Assembly: GCA_045613685.1 (NCBI GenBank)
Contig: JAZLBL010000005.1
Span: 1-60,384, forward strand
From: Fimenecus sp045613685
GTDB lineage: Bacteria > Bacillota > Clostridia > Oscillospirales > Acutalibacteraceae
Direction of reading: 5' to 3'
DNA length: 60,384 nucleotides
The translations under genes were made by a program, and so were the position numbers. Numbering within the stretch: the stretch's first letter is position 1; the number at the start of each line of letters is the position of its first letter. The notes beneath the pieces are model-generated. The model saw only the letters and a list, made by a program, of their open reading frames with translations, was not told the origin of the DNA and did no database searches. Shown here one piece after another: positions 44,257-53,417 of this stretch.

Positions 44257-44946
44257 ATGAGTCTTATTGAAATCAAAGATATTTACAAAATTTATAATCC
44301 CGGTGAAAACGAAGTTCGTGCTCTTGACGGAATTAGTCTTAACGTTGAACATGGTGAGTTTTTAGCCATTGTTGGTCAGTCAGGGTCGGGCAAATCAACA
44401 CTTATGAATATGCTAGGTCTTCTTGATATTCCTACAAGTGGCACATATACTCTTGATGGTGTTGATGTTGCAAATATGACCGATGATGAGTTGTCCGAAA
44501 TCCGCAACAAAGAAATTGGTTTCATTTTTCAGGGATTTAACTTAATTCCAAGTCTTACGGCAGTTGAAAATGTTGAATTGCCACTCGTTTATCGTGGAAT
44601 GAAAAAAGAAGAGCGCAACAAATTAGCTCTTGAAGCTCTTGATAGAGTTGGGCTTTCTCACCGTCTTGACCATTTGCCAAAGCAGATGTCAGGTGGTCAG
44701 CAACAAAGAGTTGCTATTGCTCGTGCAGTTGCGGCACGTCCCCCTATTATTCTTGCCGACGAGCCAACAGGTAACCTTGACTCACACTCAGGCGTTGAAG
44801 TTATGAAAATTCTTCACGAATTACACGAAGAAGGTCGCACAATTATTCTCATCACTCATGATAACGATATTGCAAGCGAAGCAGAGCGTGTTATCAAGAT
44901 TTCTGATGGTCAGATTGTTGCCGATTATTTAAACAAAAAAGAATAA
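44257..44946 (+). CDS. ABC transporter ATP-binding protein, permease not adjacent
   Basis: The 229-aa MacB/LolD-type ATPase has Walker A GQSGSGKSTLMNML (about residues 38-51), Q-loop FIFQGFNLIPSL, signature MSGGQQQRVAIARA, Walker B IILADEPTGNLDS and the H-loop TH. Members normally pair with an FtsX-like permease. None is encoded here: the next gene is a phosphoesterase and the upstream gene a flavin reductase. It may work with a distant permease. Confidence 0.9.
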   Translation: MSLIEIKDIYKIYNPGENEVRALDGISLNVEHGEFLAIVGQSGSGKSTLMNMLGLLDIPTSGTYTLDGVDVANMTDDELSEIRNKEIGFIFQGFNLIPSLTAVENVELPLVYRGMKKEERNKLALEALDRVGLSHRLDHLPKQMSGGQQQRVAIARAVAARPPIILADEPTGNLDSHSGVEVMKILHELHEEGRTIILITHDNDIASEAERVIKISDGQIVADYLNKKE

Positions 44947-45052
44947 ATTTGTGTATTATAATATATACCTATAAAATTATGGAAAAATGTTGCAAAAAAA
45001 TGTAGCATTTTTCCTTTTTTTATGTTATACTTGTTAATTGTATAATAATAAC

Positions 45053-45076
45053 TTGGTATACTTAAAAATATACCAA
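45053..45076 (+). promoter_or_regulatory. Inverted repeat in the phosphoesterase leader
   Basis: TTGGTATA, 8 bp, TATACCAA: a perfect inverted repeat 17 bp before the start codon and right before GGAGG. It could be an operator or a small leader hairpin. Confidence 0.5.
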
Positions 45077-45092
45077 CGCGGAGGTTTTGAGA

Positions 45093-48000
45093 ATGAAAAG
45101 AAAAAGTATCTTGAAAAAGCTTTTCTGTGTTATTCTTGCAGTTGCAGTTTTTGCTGTGAGTGTTCCATTTACAGTTCTTGCTGCTGATACTGACGACGTG
45201 AATTTCGTTATATTGAGCGATATTCACTATTTTGCAGAAACTGCACAAGGAAACAATGCACAGGACAAAGCAGAATTAAACGAAATGATGCTTATGAACA
45301 ATGCTACAAGTGGTATTTCACCAGAGATTACTGATGCAGCATTGGCAAACATTAAAAAAATGGCTATTGAAGGCAAACTTGATTTTGTGCTTCTTCCTGG
45401 TGACTTGACAAGAAATGCTGAATATTCAGCTCACCTTGAACTCACACAAAAGCTCAGAGAATTAGAATCTGAAACAGGTGTTCCGGTTTATGTTATCAAT
45501 GGTAACCATGATATCAATAACCAAAGAGCTGCTGAATATAATGGTGAAGAATTGATTACTGCTAAAAAACACCCTGAACAAAGAGATAGACTTGATACTA
45601 CTCCACAGGAATTTGAAGCACTTTATAAAGATTTTGGTTATTCATCAGAAGGTGGATATTACAGCCGTTACAAAGCTGCTGCTGAAAATTCAGAAGGTTC
45701 ACTTTCATATGCTATCGACCTTCCTAATGATTATCGTTTGATTGCTATTGACTCTCAGCTTTATTCTGCTGATATTACAGATAAAGGTCTTAACGAACAA
45801 GAAACAGCAGGTATTGTAACACCTGAACACCTTGATTGGATTGTTGAAGAATGTGAAAAAGCAACGGCTGATGGAAAAACAATTATCGGTATGATTCACA
45901 CAAACTCAATTCCTCACTTTGAAACAGAAAACGACCTTTTTGACAACTTTGTTCTTCGTGATTGGGAAAAATTTGCAGATGCAGGTATGCACTATACTGT
46001 TTCCGGACACGTTCATATGCAGGACGTTGCTTCTTATGTAAATGACAATGGTGAAACTCTTACTGATATCGTTACAACATCAGTACTCAGCTATCCTAAC
46101 CAATTCAGAAGCGTTAAGATGAGTGCTGCATCAAATGGTGATATTTCATGCACATATGCAACACATGATGTTGATGAATTCTTCCCTGTTGTAATTGATG
46201 GTGTTGCACAGAAAAAGCCATTCAAAAACATTGCATGGGCTTATAACTTCGGTGGCGACAACATCAAAAACTTCGCAATGAATGTTCTCGAATATCAACT
46301 CCGTTACGGTTTTGGCAAAGATGTTAAAGACGCTGGTGGACTTTATAACTATGTTGAACAAGCAATCGGTGTTGACACACTCATCGGCGACCTTGTTGGT
46401 AGTGAAATCGTTGGTGACCTTTCAGCTGGCGCTATCAAGCTTTTGCTTATTTCACTTTTCAATCAGGTTGAAAACAAATACCTTTCAGACCCTGACAAGA
46501 CACTCCAGATTCTTGACCCAATGATTGATAAACTTCTTAATATTGAAGTTTCTGATTATCCTTGCACAGTATTTAAAGATACTCTCGGTTTTGGTAGCAC
46601 AGGTGAAAAAGGCACACTCGGTGACCTTGCTTCAACTGTTCTTGCATACCACTACACAAACAACGAAGACCCTAATAATGATAAATTCCTTATGAACGCA
46701 TTAGAGCGTTTTGACAACAACCAAAATGCAGAAGTAATTCTCGACACACTTCTCACAGTTGTTCTTGACGACCTTCTTCAAGGTGAAATTCTTAAGAACA
46801 TTAAAATCGACCCAATTTCTTGGGGTGTAAATGGTCCTGCAAGCCAGTTGGCACAAGGTGCTTATGACATCATCAGTGGTCTTGTTGGTGCAGGCGACTG
46901 GACAGGATTTGGCATCGGTGATGTTATTTCTGTTATTCTTATTTCAGGCGTTATTGGTGGCGATACTCTCAGTGGTGTTGTTTATTCAGTTCTTGACGAA
47001 TATCTCACTCAGAGTCAATATGAAGTTATTGATGGTGAGTTCTACAGAATTCTCAAAGACTTGACACACGACGAAAACCCAGGTTATATGGCAGACTATG
47101 AAGGCACAGTAAATTATACAGGAAAAGTTTCCGTTCCTGTTTCTCAAGATAACCTTCGCCTTCCATCACATATTGCTGTAACATTTGGTGAAGACAGTGC
47201 AACATCAGTTAACATCAGTTATTTCACAAAATATAGCCTTACAGACACAGACGTTCAGATTGTACCTTATTCAGAAAATCCTGATTTCTCAAAGGGCACA
47301 ACAGTTAAAGGCGTTAAGGTTGATACAAATTGTGAAATCGACGCAGAACGTGGATATTATGCAATCGATTTAAGCTTTATCGGTATTATTACTCACAAGA
47401 TGAAAGTTAACCGTCATACAGCAGAAATCACAGGTCTTGAAGCAGGTCAAAAATACTGCTATCGTGTTGGTAATGCAGAGCGTGGTTGGTGGAGTAATAT
47501 TGGTGTAATCAGCACTGCTGATAAAGGCACAGCATTTAGCTTCTTGCATGTAACTGACCCACAGGGTGTTACAGAAAAGCAATACAAGAACAACTGGGCA
47601 ATGGCTCTCGAAACAGCGTTTGATAATCACAACATCGACTTCCTTCTCTCAACTGGTGATATGGTTGACAACGGCAACGATTTCGTTGAATGGAAGAGAA
47701 TGTTCAACTCTGCTGCTGATACACTTATGAATACAGTTCTTATGACTGGTACAGGCAACCACGAAGAACGTGGTGACAATGCAAATGTTCAGAACTTTGT
47801 TTATGCAAATCTTCCAGAACAAGATACAACAACAGGTGTTTATTATTCATTTGACTATAACACAGCGCATATCGCAGTGCTCAACACAAATGATTTAAAC
47901 GATGAAAATGCTCTTTCTGCTGAACAGATTGAATGGCTCAAGGCAGATATGAGTGCATCAAATAAACCTTGGAAATTCATTGCTCTTCACAAAGCAATCT

Positions 48001-48644
48001 ATTCAAATGGCTCACACTTTGATGATGACGATGTTGTTGCTATTCGTTCACAACTTCTTCCACTTATGAACGAGCTTGACATTGACCTTGTGTTCCAAGG
48101 CCACGACCATGTTTATATGCGTACAGATGTTATGAAAGACAACGCAATCGTTGAAACAGAAACAGGTACTGTTAAATATAACGGTCTTGAATACACAACA
48201 AAGATTAAACCTGAAGGTACAATCTATTCAATCAATGGTACAATTGGTCCTAAGCACTATGAGCCAAAACCAAGTGAAGAAACAAGCGAACTTATTCCTG
48301 ATGGTGAAACAGTTCTTTATCTTGAAGTTCCATCATATTCACACATCCAGATTGATGGTGGTAATCTCTATTTCGACACATATAGCGTTGAAGATGGTAA
48401 AGAAACAAGAGTTGACCAGTTTGCAATTTCAAAGGTTATTACTCTTGAAGACGGCACAATCATCGACGGCACAGCAGGTTCAATCATTGAAAAACCAGGC
48501 GATAGCATTATTGATGATATCGTTAATGGTTCAGCAGAAACAAGAAACATGCTTCTCTTAGCAACAGTTGCTGTTTTTGCACTCACAGTTGCTTATTTCA
48601 TTACAACTGCTACAATGGTTAAACGCCGTAGAGAAGACTTATAA
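45093..48644 (+). CDS. Secreted, membrane-tethered protein with two metallophosphoesterase domains
   Basis: The 1183-aa protein starts with a signal peptide (MKRKSILKKLFCVILAV to about residue 30). Domain 1 (about 35-340) has FVILSDIHY, LLPGDLT, INGNHD and TVSGHVHMQD, the calcineurin-like signature. A helical middle region (about 380-680) and a purple-acid-phosphatase-like beta domain (about 685-800) follow. Domain 2 (about 808-1080) has HVTDPQ, LSTGDMVDNG, TGNHEE, ALHKAIYSNG and FQGHDHVYMRTD. A C-terminal TM and KRRREDL tail anchor it; there is no LPxTG. Probably releases phosphate from external substrates. ATG 45093 follows GGAGG. Confidence 0.92.
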   Translation: MKRKSILKKLFCVILAVAVFAVSVPFTVLAADTDDVNFVILSDIHYFAETAQGNNAQDKAELNEMMLMNNATSGISPEITDAALANIKKMAIEGKLDFVLLPGDLTRNAEYSAHLELTQKLRELESETGVPVYVINGNHDINNQRAAEYNGEELITAKKHPEQRDRLDTTPQEFEALYKDFGYSSEGGYYSRYKAAAENSEGSLSYAIDLPNDYRLIAIDSQLYSADITDKGLNEQETAGIVTPEHLDWIVEECEKATADGKTIIGMIHTNSIPHFETENDLFDNFVLRDWEKFADAGMHYTVSGHVHMQDVASYVNDNGETLTDIVTTSVLSYPNQFRSVKMSAASNGDISCTYATHDVDEFFPVVIDGVAQKKPFKNIAWAYNFGGDNIKNFAMNVLEYQLRYGFGKDVKDAGGLYNYVEQAIGVDTLIGDLVGSEIVGDLSAGAIKLLLISLFNQVENKYLSDPDKTLQILDPMIDKLLNIEVSDYPCTVFKDTLGFGSTGEKGTLGDLASTVLAYHYTNNEDPNNDKFLMNALERFDNNQNAEVILDTLLTVVLDDLLQGEILKNIKIDPISWGVNGPASQLAQGAYDIISGLVGAGDWTGFGIGDVISVILISGVIGGDTLSGVVYSVLDEYLTQSQYEVIDGEFYRILKDLTHDENPGYMADYEGTVNYTGKVSVPVSQDNLRLPSHIAVTFGEDSATSVNISYFTKYSLTDTDVQIVPYSENPDFSKGTTVKGVKVDTNCEIDAERGYYAIDLSFIGIITHKMKVNRHTAEITGLEAGQKYCYRVGNAERGWWSNIGVISTADKGTAFSFLHVTDPQGVTEKQYKNNWAMALETAFDNHNIDFLLSTGDMVDNGNDFVEWKRMFNSAADTLMNTVLMTGTGNHEERGDNANVQNFVYANLPEQDTTTGVYYSFDYNTAHIAVLNTNDLNDENALSAEQIEWLKADMSASNKPWKFIALHKAIYSNGSHFDDDDVVAIRSQLLPLMNELDIDLVFQGHDHVYMRTDVMKDNAIVETETGTVKYNGLEYTTKIKPEGTIYSINGTIGPKHYEPKPSEETSELIPDGETVLYLEVPSYSHIQIDGGNLYFDTYSVEDGKETRVDQFAISKVITLEDGTIIDGTAGSIIEKPGDSIIDDIVNGSAETRNMLLLATVAVFALTVAYFITTATMVKRRREDL

Positions 48645-48653
48645 TAAAAACTA

Positions 48654-48680
48654 AACTCCTCACCTTAGGGTGGGGAGTTT
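48654..48680. terminator. Bidirectional terminator between phosphoesterase and clpC
   Basis: AACTCCTCACC and GGTGGGGAGTT pair around a short loop and lead into T6 on the plus strand; the converging clpC gene ends 32 bp further on. Confidence 0.88.
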
Positions 48681-48711
48681 TTTGTGATTTGTTCGATAAT
48701 TTGGGGGTTGT

Positions 48712-51135
48712 CTAACTGTTTTCGATTTTTAACTTTTCATCAACCATTGAGCAGATATATGTTTTGCCTTTTTCGATGGATTTTTCAAGAATTTTTTCTG
48801 ATAAAATATCTTCAACATTTGTCTGGATTGCTCTTTTGAGTGGTCTTGCACCATAGATTTTGTCAAACCCTGCTTTGCTCACAAAATCTACAACGCTATC
48901 ATCAAAGGTCATATTGATTTCAAGTGTTTGCATTCTCTTTTCAAGGGTTGTGAGAAGATTTTTTGCAATTTGTCTGATTTCGTCTTCTGTGAGTCGGTTA
49001 AAGACGATTATATCATCCACTCTGTTGAGAAATTCAGGACGGAACGTGTTTTTGAGTTCACCCAAAACAGACTCTTTTATTTTTTCACTTGAAGAATTAT
49101 CACTATTTGCCACAAAACCAAAAGATGCTTTTTCTTCGGTAATAAGTCTTGCACCCACATTGGATGTCATTATAATTACACAGTTTTTAAAATCCACTCT
49201 CCTACCCTGTGAGTCGGTGAGAATGCCGTCATCCAATATCTGCAACAGCATATTAAAAACATCAGGATGTGCTTTTTCAATCTCGTCAAAAAGGACTACT
49301 GAATATGGTTTTCTGCGGATTTTTTCTGTCAGCTGTCCCCCTTCGTCAAAGCCCACATATCCCGGTGGTGAGCCGATAAGCTTTGATACTGTATGTTTTT
49401 CCATAAACTCAGACATATCGAGCCGAATCATAGCGTTATCGTCGCCAAACATTGCACTTGCCAATGCTTTTGTAAGCTCGGTTTTGCCAACACCTGTCGG
49501 ACCACAGAAAATGAATGTGCCGATTGGTCGTTTAGGGTCTTTAAGCCCTGCCCTGCCACGACGGATTGCTTTTGCAACTGCTTTAACTGCTATTTCTTGC
49601 CCAACAATTCTTTTGTGCAATTCATCTTCGAGTTTTAAGAGTCTTGCACTTTCTTCTTCGGTCATCTGAGTGATTGGAATACCAGTCCACCCTGACACAA
49701 TTTCGGCTATTTCTGTTTCTGTTACTTGCAAGTTGCGATTTGAGCCATCTGCTTGCCATTTCGCCTTTTCTGTGTTGTATTTTTGCACTAATTCTTTTTC
49801 TTCATCACGAAGCTTTGCGGCAGATTCAAAATCTTGCCTGCCCACAGCCATTTCTTTTTCGGCTTCGATTTGTTGAAGTCGGGATTCCATTTCCTTTATT
49901 TCAGGTGGGGCTGTGAATGTTGTGAGCCTTACCTTTGATGATGCTTCATCAATTAAGTCGATTGCTTTGTCAGGTAAAAATCTGTCTCCGATATAACGCA
50001 CAGACAAATTAACGGCACTTTTTATTGCTTCGTCGGTGATTTTCACCTTGTGATGTGCTTCATATTTATCACGGATACCTTTAAGGATTTCAATGGTATC
50101 TTCTGCACTTGGCTCACCCACAGTTACAGGTTGAAAACGGCGTTCAAGTGCTGCGTCTTTTTCAATATTTTTGCGATATTCATCAATGGTTGTTGCACCG
50201 ATTACCTGCAATTCACCACGAGCAAGTGATGGTTTTAAAATATTTGCCGCATCAACTGCACCTTCGGCACTACCTGCACCCATAAGAGTATGCACTTCAT
50301 CAATAAAGAGAATAATATCTTTTGCATCTCTCACTTCGTCGATAATTTTCTTTATTCTTTCTTCAAAATCACCACGATATTTTGTGCCCGCAACCATACC
50401 CGTTAAATCAAGGGACAATATTCTTTTATCATTTAATATTTCAGGCACTTGACCTTTTGCGATTTTAAGTGCTAATCCTTCGGCTATTGCGGTTTTACCC
50501 ACACCCGGCTCACCGATTAAGCAAGGGTTATTTTTAGTGCGACGACAAAGAATCTGAATAACTCTTTGAATTTCGTTTTCTCGCCCTATAACAGGGTCTA
50601 TTTTGTTTTCTTTGGCAAGGGTGGTCAAATCTCTTGAGAACTTAGAAAGCGTTGATTTATCGTCTTTCTGTGGATTTGTCTGCTTTGGTTGTTTGTTGTT
50701 ACCCACAATATTGCCAAGCTCTTTTAAAATGCTTTGTGGACTCGCCCCTGCACGATTCAATAAATCGCAAGCATATCCGTTGCCTTCTCGACACATTGAA
50801 AAAAGTATATGCTCTGTGCCTGCTAAACTTTGTTTCATTGCATTACTGAGCATAATTGCACCTTCAACAATATGCTTGCTTCGTGGAGTGAAATCTGTTG
50901 GTGCTAATTCAGTTGGTAGCCCTGCACCAACGCCTTGTTTTATCATTTCATATACTTTTCGATAGGTTACGCCTTTGTTTAACAGTAATTTGCCTGCAAC
51001 ACTATCGGTGCTTTCTAATAGTCCTAATAAAATATGCTCACTGCCGATATAGGTGTGCCCTAAATCTTCGGCAACTGTTACGGCTTTGTTAAGCGCCATA
51101 TTTGCTTTTTCTGTAAAACCTGTGAAATTGTACAT
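48712..51135 (-). CDS. clpC: ATP-dependent Clp protease ATP-binding subunit ClpC
   Basis: The 807-aa HSP100 unfoldase feeds ClpP. An N domain with two Clp-N repeats (first about 140 residues), the first AAA module with GEPGVGKTAIAEG and FIDEVHTLMGAG, a middle UVR-containing coiled segment (KEMAVGRQDFESAAKLRDEE) that binds adaptors such as MecA and McsB, and the second AAA module with GPTGVGKTELTKALA and RLDMSEFMEKHTVSKLIG are visible. ATG 51135 follows GAGGTGA; GTG 51144 is an alternative. It stands apart from mcsB by a terminator and a hairpin array. Confidence 0.97.
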   Translation of the reverse strand: MYNFTGFTEKANMALNKAVTVAEDLGHTYIGSEHILLGLLESTDSVAGKLLLNKGVTYRKVYEMIKQGVGAGLPTELAPTDFTPRSKHIVEGAIMLSNAMKQSLAGTEHILFSMCREGNGYACDLLNRAGASPQSILKELGNIVGNNKQPKQTNPQKDDKSTLSKFSRDLTTLAKENKIDPVIGRENEIQRVIQILCRRTKNNPCLIGEPGVGKTAIAEGLALKIAKGQVPEILNDKRILSLDLTGMVAGTKYRGDFEERIKKIIDEVRDAKDIILFIDEVHTLMGAGSAEGAVDAANILKPSLARGELQVIGATTIDEYRKNIEKDAALERRFQPVTVGEPSAEDTIEILKGIRDKYEAHHKVKITDEAIKSAVNLSVRYIGDRFLPDKAIDLIDEASSKVRLTTFTAPPEIKEMESRLQQIEAEKEMAVGRQDFESAAKLRDEEKELVQKYNTEKAKWQADGSNRNLQVTETEIAEIVSGWTGIPITQMTEEESARLLKLEDELHKRIVGQEIAVKAVAKAIRRGRAGLKDPKRPIGTFIFCGPTGVGKTELTKALASAMFGDDNAMIRLDMSEFMEKHTVSKLIGSPPGYVGFDEGGQLTEKIRRKPYSVVLFDEIEKAHPDVFNMLLQILDDGILTDSQGRRVDFKNCVIIMTSNVGARLITEEKASFGFVANSDNSSSEKIKESVLGELKNTFRPEFLNRVDDIIVFNRLTEDEIRQIAKNLLTTLEKRMQTLEINMTFDDSVVDFVSKAGFDKIYGARPLKRAIQTNVEDILSEKILEKSIEKGKTYICSMVDEKLKIENS

Positions 51136-51153
51136 TTCGTTCACCTCAAAACA

Positions 51154-51336
51154 TCAACGCTTTGCGTTGAAATGAAATAAATCCTCTTGGATTTATGAAG
51201 TATCCTAACAGATATGAAGTAGCATTGCTATGAAGTATGCCTTACGGCATATGATAAGATTTATTTCACTTCATATTTACAATAGTAAATACTTCATAAT
51301 CGCAAGATTACTTCATATTGCATAGCAATACTTCAT
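51154..51336. repeat. Palindromic hairpin-ladder array with ATGAAGT/ACTTCAT words
   Basis: Left half: ATGAAAT (51172), ATGAAGT (51195, 51214, 51230). Right half: ACTTCAT (51268, 51291, 51310, 51330). Between successive words lie different small hairpins: TCAACGC-ttt-GCGTTGA, AAATCC-tctt-GGATTT, ATC-ctaaca-GAT, AGC-att-GCT, ATGCC-ttac-GGCAT, ATTTAC-aata-GTAAAT, AATC-gcaa-GATT and ATTGC-ata-GCAAT. The array fills the gap between mcsB and clpC. Confidence 0.9.
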
Positions 51337-51382
51337 TTAATTTTAATCATATTCTGACCATTTTATAATACTACTGATAAAA

Positions 51383-51412
51383 ATAGCGAGAGAATAATTA
51401 TTCCCCCGCTAT
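51383..51412 (-). terminator. Terminator between mcsB and clpC
   Basis: ATAGCG and CGCTAT close a longer stem with GGGGAATAA/TTATTCTCT in the centre; T5 follows on the minus strand, 5 bp after the mcsB stop. Confidence 0.75.
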
Positions 51413-51416
51413 ATTT

Positions 51417-52424
51417 TTAGTTTAATTTGTTTCTCACTTCATTAGCTCTTACTGTATCTCTTTCAACAGTTTCAAGTTTTTGCCCTGCTCTTGCGTTGAT
51501 TGTTGCAGGTTGCATTGAAACCATCAATTCATTAACTGTTTCAATAGAGATATTGATTTTACCTGTTACTGAGCCAAGTCGCACAAATGAGAGATTTTCC
51601 ATAAGTTCTTTTGTTGTAAGAAGTCGAGCCCATTTGAGAAGTCCGTATGCTCTGAAAATTCGGTCTTCAGTGCTCACATCTTTAAGCATTTCTTCTCTTG
51701 CACTTCTTTCTTGTGCACAAAGTTGCAATGTGATTGCTTTAAGGTTTTTAATTGCAAACTCTTCTGAAATTCCGAGTGTTATCTGGTTGCTTAACTGATA
51801 CATATCACCCACAGCATTTGTACCTTCACCAAACGCACCACGGAATGTAAGCCCTAATTTTGAAACGGTGTTAATGAGTTTATGGATTTGTCCGCTAAGA
51901 GTTAAAGCAGGAAGATGAAGCATTACAGATGCTCTCATACCTGTGCCAAGATTTGTTGGGCATTGAGTTAAGAAACCAATTCTCTCATCAAATGCGAAAT
52001 TGAATTTCGAACCCAATATGTCATCAATTTCATTTGCCACGCTATATGCCTCATCAAGAGCAAAGCCCGATTTCATAACCTGAAGACGAATATGGTCTTC
52101 TTCGTTGAGCATTATACTGATATCTTCTTCGGGGGAAAGCATCAGTGCTCTGCCATCTAAGTCTGATGCAAATTCAGGACTGATTATATGACGCTCTGCC
52201 ATAGATGCTGCTTCAAATCTTGCGAGAGTACGCATTTCGAGAAAACGGAGATTATATTTATTATCGCTCTCTAATGCCTCTTTTATTACATTATTCAGTT
52301 CCATACGGCTTTTAGTATTTAATTTATTTGGGAACGGATATTCTGCGATATTTCGAGCTAATCTTATTCTTGTGCTAACAACAATATCACTTTGTTCGCC
52401 TGCACCGATATACCATTTACTCAT
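51417..52424 (-). CDS. mcsB: Protein-arginine kinase McsB
   Basis: The 335-aa phosphagen-kinase-like enzyme phosphorylates arginines, marking proteins for ClpC and inactivating CtsR. VVSTRIRLARNIAEYPFP (about residues 17-34) and the EDHIRLQVM, NLGTGMRASVMLHLP and RGAFGEGTNA blocks are as in known McsB. ATG 52424 with GAGGGTGG before it is used rather than the in-frame GTG 52433. It overlaps the mcsA end by 8 bases. Confidence 0.96.
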   Translation of the reverse strand: MSKWYIGAGEQSDIVVSTRIRLARNIAEYPFPNKLNTKSRMELNNVIKEALESDNKYNLRFLEMRTLARFEAASMAERHIISPEFASDLDGRALMLSPEEDISIMLNEEDHIRLQVMKSGFALDEAYSVANEIDDILGSKFNFAFDERIGFLTQCPTNLGTGMRASVMLHLPALTLSGQIHKLINTVSKLGLTFRGAFGEGTNAVGDMYQLSNQITLGISEEFAIKNLKAITLQLCAQERSAREEMLKDVSTEDRIFRAYGLLKWARLLTTKELMENLSFVRLGSVTGKINISIETVNELMVSMQPATINARAGQKLETVERDTVRANEVRNKLN

Positions 52425-52926
52425 TATTGCCACCCTCTTTCATTCTGTTGATTTCATCACGAAGCTCTGCTGCTTTTTCAAATTCCTGATTATTGATTGC
52501 ATTTTTAAGCTCTTCTTCAAGAATTGCAAGTTTATCAATCTTTGGTGTTTCTGCACTGGCATTACGAATAAGTGGAACTTTGCCTTCATGACGGGTTTTG
52601 CCGTGAATTCTCTGCAATGATGGCAAGAGTTTATCATAGAAGGTTGTGTAACAATCAGCACAACCTAATTTGCCGTTATTCACAATATCGTTGAATGTGT
52701 TTCCACATTTTTCACAACGCATTGTTCTCGAACCAATAGCGCTTGCAGGTTCACCAAAAAACGAACCTAAAAGCTCTGAAAATGTGTTGCCGAATCCACC
52801 AAAAACATCATTATATCCCAAAGCGTGTGCACAATCAGAGCAAAGATGCGCTTCTGCAGATTCACCATTTATAATTCTTTTAACATGAGTTGTTGCTTCA
52901 TATTTACCACAATTTTGACATAACAT
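52417..52926 (-). CDS. mcsA: McsA, activator of the McsB arginine kinase (UVR-motif protein)
   Basis: The 169-aa protein has four CxxC pairs, CQNC (about 3-6), CSDC (29-32), CEKC (71-74) and CADC (89-92), which bind zinc in pairs. A C-terminal UVR motif (LEEELKNAINNQEFEKAAELRDEI) matches that in ClpC and UvrB. It stimulates McsB. GGAGG precedes ATG, 22 bp after ctsR. Confidence 0.95.
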   Translation of the reverse strand: MLCQNCGKYEATTHVKRIINGESAEAHLCSDCAHALGYNDVFGGFGNTFSELLGSFFGEPASAIGSRTMRCEKCGNTFNDIVNNGKLGCADCYTTFYDKLLPSLQRIHGKTRHEGKVPLIRNASAETPKIDKLAILEEELKNAINNQEFEKAAELRDEINRMKEGGNNE

Positions 52927-52947
52927 AATAATTTCCTCCTGACTTCA

Positions 52948-53394
52948 TTACAATATATTAAGTATCATTTGCTTGAATATGGATGCACGAATGATATCAC
53001 CATACTCTCGTGGGATATCACGATATGCATTGCCTGTCAACGCTGACAAGAATATTTTGACCGTTTTTTCATCTATAATATCATTTTCATATAGATTTTT
53101 AAGATGTGCTCTGCAAGTGTTTTCACTGAGCATATTACCCACTGAATTGATTATGTGCATTTTTATTGAATTTCTATCAATACTTGCTCGGGTGATTTTG
53201 ATATATCCCCCACCACCACGACGACTTTCAACAATATAGCCGTGCTCTGGTGTGAAACGGGATGAAATTACATAATTTATCTGACTTGGCACACAACCAA
53301 CTCTCTGTGCTAACTCATTACGTTGAATTTCGGTATAACCATCATTTTCTATCATTTCTTGAATCATTGTCGCTATGATATTGCTGATATTCAC
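52948..53394 (-). CDS. ctsR: CtsR, class III stress-gene repressor
   Basis: The 148-aa repressor has a winged helix-turn-helix (about residues 20-60) with NELAQRVGCVPSQINYVISSRF and the hallmark wing ESRRGGGGYIKITR. The C-terminal part binds McsB. The start is a GTG at 53394, eight bases past AAGGAG; an in-frame TTG at 53415 lies upstream of that RBS. It heads the operon and has two CtsR boxes at its own promoter. Confidence 0.95.
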   Translation of the reverse strand: MNISNIIATMIQEMIENDGYTEIQRNELAQRVGCVPSQINYVISSRFTPEHGYIVESRRGGGGYIKITRASIDRNSIKMHIINSVGNMLSENTCRAHLKNLYENDIIDEKTVKIFLSALTGNAYRDIPREYGDIIRASIFKQMILNIL

Positions 53395-53417
53395 TTCGTC
53401 ATCTCCTTTAATCAAAG

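Noticed and set aside
48571..48644. LPxTG sorting signal at the end of the phosphoesterase
   Set aside because: There is a TM helix and a KRRRE tail, but no LPxTG or related motif before the helix.
51154..51336. CRISPR array
   Set aside because: Repeats are only 7 nt, invert at the centre, and the intervening sequences are self-complementary hairpins rather than unique spacers; no cas genes nearby.
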